NCBI RefSeq assembly: GCF_020329435.1
Contig: NZ_JAGKJK010000010.1
Coordinates: 248,001 to 312,000, forward strand
Direction of reading: 5' to 3'
Source of the DNA: Bradyrhizobium hereditatis
GTDB taxonomy: Bacteria > Pseudomonadota > Alphaproteobacteria > Rhizobiales > Xanthobacteraceae
Length of the DNA stretch: 64,000 bases
Notes under the pieces: model-generated
Databases searched by the model: none
What the model saw: the letters and a program-made list of their open reading frames with translations, nothing else
Told to the model about the DNA's origin: nothing
Shown: piece by piece, positions 60,853-64,000 of the stretch
How positions within the stretch are numbered: the stretch's first letter is position 1
Layout of the letters: every line of letters begins with the position of its first letter
Position numbers and translations under genes: made by a program

Positions 60853-63198
60853 GTGGAGATCAGACGCATCACGCAGCGCAACCGATCGCTTCGATCGGGG
60901 GTGGCCGTTTGCGGGCTTGCCGGCGCCCTTGGCTTGACCTTCGTGACGCCCGCCGTCGCCGAAACCGCTGCGCCAACGCGAGGCTCGATCATCGTCGAAG
61001 GAAACCGCCGCGTCGACGCCGAAACCATCCGCTCCCATTTTCGTCCGTCCTCCAACGGGCATTTCGACGAGGCCGCACGTGACGCCGCCTTGAAGGCGCT
61101 GATCGCAACGGGCCTGTTCGAAAAAGTCTCCATCGAACGCGCCGGCGATCGGCTGGTCGTGCATCTGTCCGAAGCGCCAGTACTCGACCGCGTCGCTTTC
61201 GAAGGCAACAAGAAGGTCAAGGACGCCGACCTTGCCGCCGCCGTAGAGTCAAAGCCGCGCGGCTCGCTGCAGCGAGCTACTGTGCAGTCCGATGTCGGCC
61301 GGATCATCGAGACGTACCGACGTGCCGGCCGAGCCGAGGTTCGCGTCGATCCACAAATCATCGACCGCGGCAACGGCCGGGTCGATCTCATCTACGCCAT
61401 CTCAGAAGAAGGAAAGACGCCGGTTCGGCAGATCAACTTCACGGGCAACAAGGCCTTCGGCGAACGCCAGCTCCGCGCCGTCATCAAGACATCCGCCACC
61501 CATATGCTGAGTTTTCTGACCGGCGGTAACGTCTACGATCCCGACCGCGTCGCGCAAGACCAGGAGCAGCTACGACTTTACTATCGCAGCAAGGGTTATG
61601 CCGATGTCGACGTCGGACCGGCGAAGGTCGAGTATGATCCTGCGACGAAAGGCTTCACGCTGAACTTCGCGATCGAGGAGGGTCCGCTCTATCACTTCCG
61701 GGAAGTCAGCGTCACCTGCAATATCCCGGGCATGGATTGCGACAAACTTCGCTCTCTCCCCACTGCCCGCCAAGGCGCAGTGTTCGACGGCAACGCGCTC
61801 GACAAGTCCACCGAGCTATTGGCGATCGAAATGGCAAAGCTCGGCTATCCCTTTGCCCAGGCGACCCCTCGCCTCACCCGCGATGCCGTCGCGCAGCGCG
61901 TCGACGTCGCATTCGTGATCGACCAGGGGTCTCGCGCCTACGTCGAACGGATCGAGATCCATGGCAATACCCGGACCCGCGACTACGTGATCCGGCGCGA
62001 ATTCGACATCGCGGAGGGCGATCCCTACAACAAGACGTTGATCGACCGGGCCGAACGGCGCTTGAAGAATTTGAACTACTTCAAATCGGTCAAGATATCG
62101 AACAGGCCAGGCTCAGCACCGGACCACGTCATCCTCGATATCGAGGCGGTCGACCAGCCGACCGGCGATTTCAACGTGGCCGGCGGCTACTCGACCGTCG
62201 ACGGCGCGCTCGTCGAGGTCAAAGTGAGCGAGCGCAATTTCTACGGCACTGGCAAGAATGTCCAGGCTTCCTTTACCCTCGGCCAGTACGCGCGCGGGAT
62301 CAATTTGGCCGCATCCGAACCCTACTTCCTCGGCACCAAAGTCGCCGCCGGAATCGAACTCTTCGGGCGGCAAGCCGATGTCAGCAGCTACCAATCCTAT
62401 GGCAGCACCACCTATGGCGCGAGGCTGCAGTTCGGCACGCCTATTACCGAGCAAATCGGCGTGCAGTGGCGCTACTCGATCTACAATCAGAACATCACAC
62501 TCTCGCCCAATAGTTCTGGCTTGACCTCGTCGCTTGCCGTCCGCGAGGCGGCCGCCGCTGGTCCGACCTGGGTCTCCGCTCCCGGCAGCACGGTGACTTA
62601 CAGCACGCTGGACAATACAAAGAGCCCAACCAGCGGAATCAGGTCGCAGCTCAGCCAGGATCTGGCGGGACTTGGCGGCGACGTAAAATTTCTGAAGACC
62701 ACAGAAGACGTGCGCTACTATAAGTCGCTCAGCAGCGACCTGGTCGGAATGGTGCGAGCCCAAGGCGGCTACGTCACTGGTTGGGGTGGTCAGCAGGTGC
62801 CTCTGATGAACAATTTCTTCGGTGGGCCGACCATGGTGCGCGGATTTGCCCCCAACGGATTCGGCCCACGCGATCTCACGCCCGGCACCACGATGGACAA
62901 CGTCGGCGGCAGTGCCTTTTGGGCCACGACCGCCGAATTGCAGAGCGCGATCCCCGGTATACCCAATGAATACGGCCTCAGGGCCACCGCCTTCGTCGAT
63001 GCCGGAAGCGTGTTCCGCTACAGCGGATCAACGGCAGGACTTCAGGTCGCCAACAAAAATGTCGTGCGCTCGTCGGTCGGGGCAGGCCTGACCTGGGCTT
63101 CGCCGTTCGGCGCCCTTACCGTCGACTACGCCATACCGCTGACCAAGGCGGCCTATGATGTGGTGCAGCCGATGCGATTCAGCGCTGGAGGCTTTTGA
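60853..63198 (+). CDS. BamA/Omp85 family outer-membrane assembly protein
   Basis: 781 residues from GTG 60853, placed so that the signal peptide (SGVAVCGLAGALGLTFVTPAVAE) is N-terminal; an ATG at 60688 would add 55 residues in front of it. Five POTRA repeats: beginning IIVEGNRRVDAETI, VAFEGNKKVKDADL, INFTGNKAFGERQL, FREVSVTCNIPGMDC and IEIHGNTRTRDYVI. The fourth has two Cys not usual there. The 16-strand barrel follows, with MVRGFAPNGFGP (VRGF loop) and the terminal Phe beta-signal (RFSAGGF). No rseP, lpxD or fabZ is nearby, so it is likely an extra copy with special clients. Confidence 0.88.
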   Translation: MEIRRITQRNRSLRSGVAVCGLAGALGLTFVTPAVAETAAPTRGSIIVEGNRRVDAETIRSHFRPSSNGHFDEAARDAALKALIATGLFEKVSIERAGDRLVVHLSEAPVLDRVAFEGNKKVKDADLAAAVESKPRGSLQRATVQSDVGRIIETYRRAGRAEVRVDPQIIDRGNGRVDLIYAISEEGKTPVRQINFTGNKAFGERQLRAVIKTSATHMLSFLTGGNVYDPDRVAQDQEQLRLYYRSKGYADVDVGPAKVEYDPATKGFTLNFAIEEGPLYHFREVSVTCNIPGMDCDKLRSLPTARQGAVFDGNALDKSTELLAIEMAKLGYPFAQATPRLTRDAVAQRVDVAFVIDQGSRAYVERIEIHGNTRTRDYVIRREFDIAEGDPYNKTLIDRAERRLKNLNYFKSVKISNRPGSAPDHVILDIEAVDQPTGDFNVAGGYSTVDGALVEVKVSERNFYGTGKNVQASFTLGQYARGINLAASEPYFLGTKVAAGIELFGRQADVSSYQSYGSTTYGARLQFGTPITEQIGVQWRYSIYNQNITLSPNSSGLTSSLAVREAAAAGPTWVSAPGSTVTYSTLDNTKSPTSGIRSQLSQDLAGLGGDVKFLKTTEDVRYYKSLSSDLVGMVRAQGGYVTGWGGQQVPLMNNFFGGPTMVRGFAPNGFGPRDLTPGTTMDNVGGSAFWATTAELQSAIPGIPNEYGLRATAFVDAGSVFRYSGSTAGLQVANKNVVRSSVGAGLTWASPFGALTVDYAIPLTKAAYDVVQPMRFSAGGF

Positions 63199-63754
63199 CG
63201 GGAACAGGATGCTCCGTCGCGAAGCCATACAGCAGCGCCAGCCGATCGAGGCACTCACGCAATCGTCTTGAAAAGTAGTCGTGCCATCGCTTGGTACGCA
63301 GTCCTCTCCGCTCGCCAACCTGCTCCATGGTCATGCCCTGAACCAGGACATCATGCACCAGCGCCGAGCCGTCTGCGCCCAGCTCGCGTTCAGCCCGGTT
63401 CAGCCGCAGCACGGCCTTGCGCTGCGCTTCGGTAATCGGTTCACGCCCCTGCCCGCCGTCGACATATTCACGGGTCGGATCGACGGCGCGCGGTCCGCGC
63501 TCGGCCTTCTCCCAGTCGCTCTGGAACGCGCGCCCCGCCTGAAACTGCGCTTCATCGATCTGACGATGGGAGTGCAACCGGGCGAGCGGGTCGTTGCGGA
63601 TTGAACGCAGGGCAACGATCTTCTCGCCCGGGTCCAGCGCCAGGGGATTATCGACCTCGACGGTTGCGACTTCGGCATTGCGTGGCAAGTCGCGGGACCT
63701 TCGATCATGCGCCCTGGCGGGATCGTATGGCTTTCGGCGTTTGGCTCTCGGCAT
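63179..63754 (-). CDS. hypothetical DNA-binding-like protein (191 aa)
   Basis: ATG 63754, with AAGGAG 12 bp before it; GTG 63763 is too close to that site. N-terminus very basic (RAKRRKPYDPARAHDRRSRD). The middle LNRAERELGADGSALVHDVLVQGMTMEQVGERRGL (core VHDVLVQGMTMEQVG) resembles a helix-turn-helix typical of rhizobial phage-associated proteins. It overlaps the 3' end of the BamA paralog by 20 bp, convergently. Confidence 0.65.
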   Translation of the reverse strand: MPRAKRRKPYDPARAHDRRSRDLPRNAEVATVEVDNPLALDPGEKIVALRSIRNDPLARLHSHRQIDEAQFQAGRAFQSDWEKAERGPRAVDPTREYVDGGQGREPITEAQRKAVLRLNRAERELGADGSALVHDVLVQGMTMEQVGERRGLRTKRWHDYFSRRLRECLDRLALLYGFATEHPVPVKSLQR

Positions 63755-63802
63755 CTCATGCACTCCTTGAAACCAGTGGAATTCGGGCTCGGACGAAACT
63801 TG

Positions 63803-63973
63803 CTAGTCGGCTGACGCGTGCAACATTTCCTGACGCAGCAAGTCGGACAATTCGTCCCGGCGGCTGCATTCCTCAGGTTGAAGGCCGATCAGCGCTCGCA
63901 GATGGGCGATCCGGTGACGGCGCGGCAGCCGTTTCAGCCTGTCGGCCAGGCATGTCAAACTACAGTTGTTCAT
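63803..63973 (-). CDS. small basic protein (56 aa), upstream partner
   Basis: GGTGGAG precedes ATG 63973. Helical, Arg/Leu-rich (LADRLKRLPRRHRIAHLRAL) with three Cys. Stop at 63803, 49 bp before the start of the 191-aa gene; probably the same transcript. Function unknown. Confidence 0.55.
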   Translation of the reverse strand: MNNCSLTCLADRLKRLPRRHRIAHLRALIGLQPEECSRRDELSDLLRQEMLHASAD

Positions 63974-64000
63974 GCTGTCTCCACCAAACGGAGCAATGCG

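Overview
The window looks like a chromosomal segment of a Bradyrhizobium-type alphaproteobacterium (order Hyphomicrobiales). This is inferred from the GC-rich codon use, the abundance of solute-binding proteins, TRAP and ABC importers, FCD-type GntR regulators and molybdenum hydroxylases, a phasin, and a rhizobial-style prophage remnant. No rRNA or tRNA gene and no CRISPR array was found.

Layout. 1-331: 3' end of a collagen-like protein. 495-8241: an enoyl-CoA hydratase paralog, two tandem class V aminotransferases (serine/alanine-glyoxylate type), a divergent FCD/GntR regulator, a D-2-hydroxyacid FAD/Fe-S dehydrogenase and a GlcG-like protein, which together suggest 2-hydroxyacid/glyoxylate metabolism. 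8992-15226 (minus strand): a catabolic operon running solute-binding protein, MmgE/PrpD, SDR, molybdopterin oxidoreductase (broken by an in-frame TAG) and enoyl-CoA hydratase. 15404-19709: an orphan Bug-type binding protein, a two-subunit molybdenum hydroxylase and a translationally coupled ModA-like protein without a signal peptide. 19827-24250: GntR regulator, complete TRAP transporter and a metal-dependent cyclase/hydrolase. 24293-28853: Crp-type regulator, MATE exporter, small unknown proteins and a second TAG-interrupted gene (Bug protein). 29010-33567: a full ABC importer operon ending in a phosphodiesterase. 33749-42697: zinc alcohol dehydrogenase, CoxMSL-type molybdenum hydroxylase, a luciferase-like flavin monooxygenase, a polysaccharide-deacetylase-family hydrolase, a flavin reductase and an HsaA/DszC-like monooxygenase. 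This set looks like a route for oxidising a (hetero)cyclic compound.

42889-51602: a decayed prophage with a tightly overlapping lysis cassette, a tail-collar protein, a terminase cut off after its ATPase half and joined to foreign sequence, many small genes, a tandem secreted-protein duplication and a third TAG-interrupted frame. 52335-63973: mixed core genes (phasin, FMN-dependent hydroxyacid dehydrogenase, CoA-transferase, GFA-family protein, a CadC/TPR regulator, a BamA paralog) and a decayed NnrU/MddA-type methyltransferase fragment.

The most interesting points are the heterocycle-like oxidation cluster (34937-42697), the leaderless ModA-like protein coupled to a Mo-hydroxylase, several otherwise continuous genes cut only by TAG, and the micro-ORF-rich, translationally coupled prophage remnant. 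All functional statements rest on reading motifs; no database search was possible.
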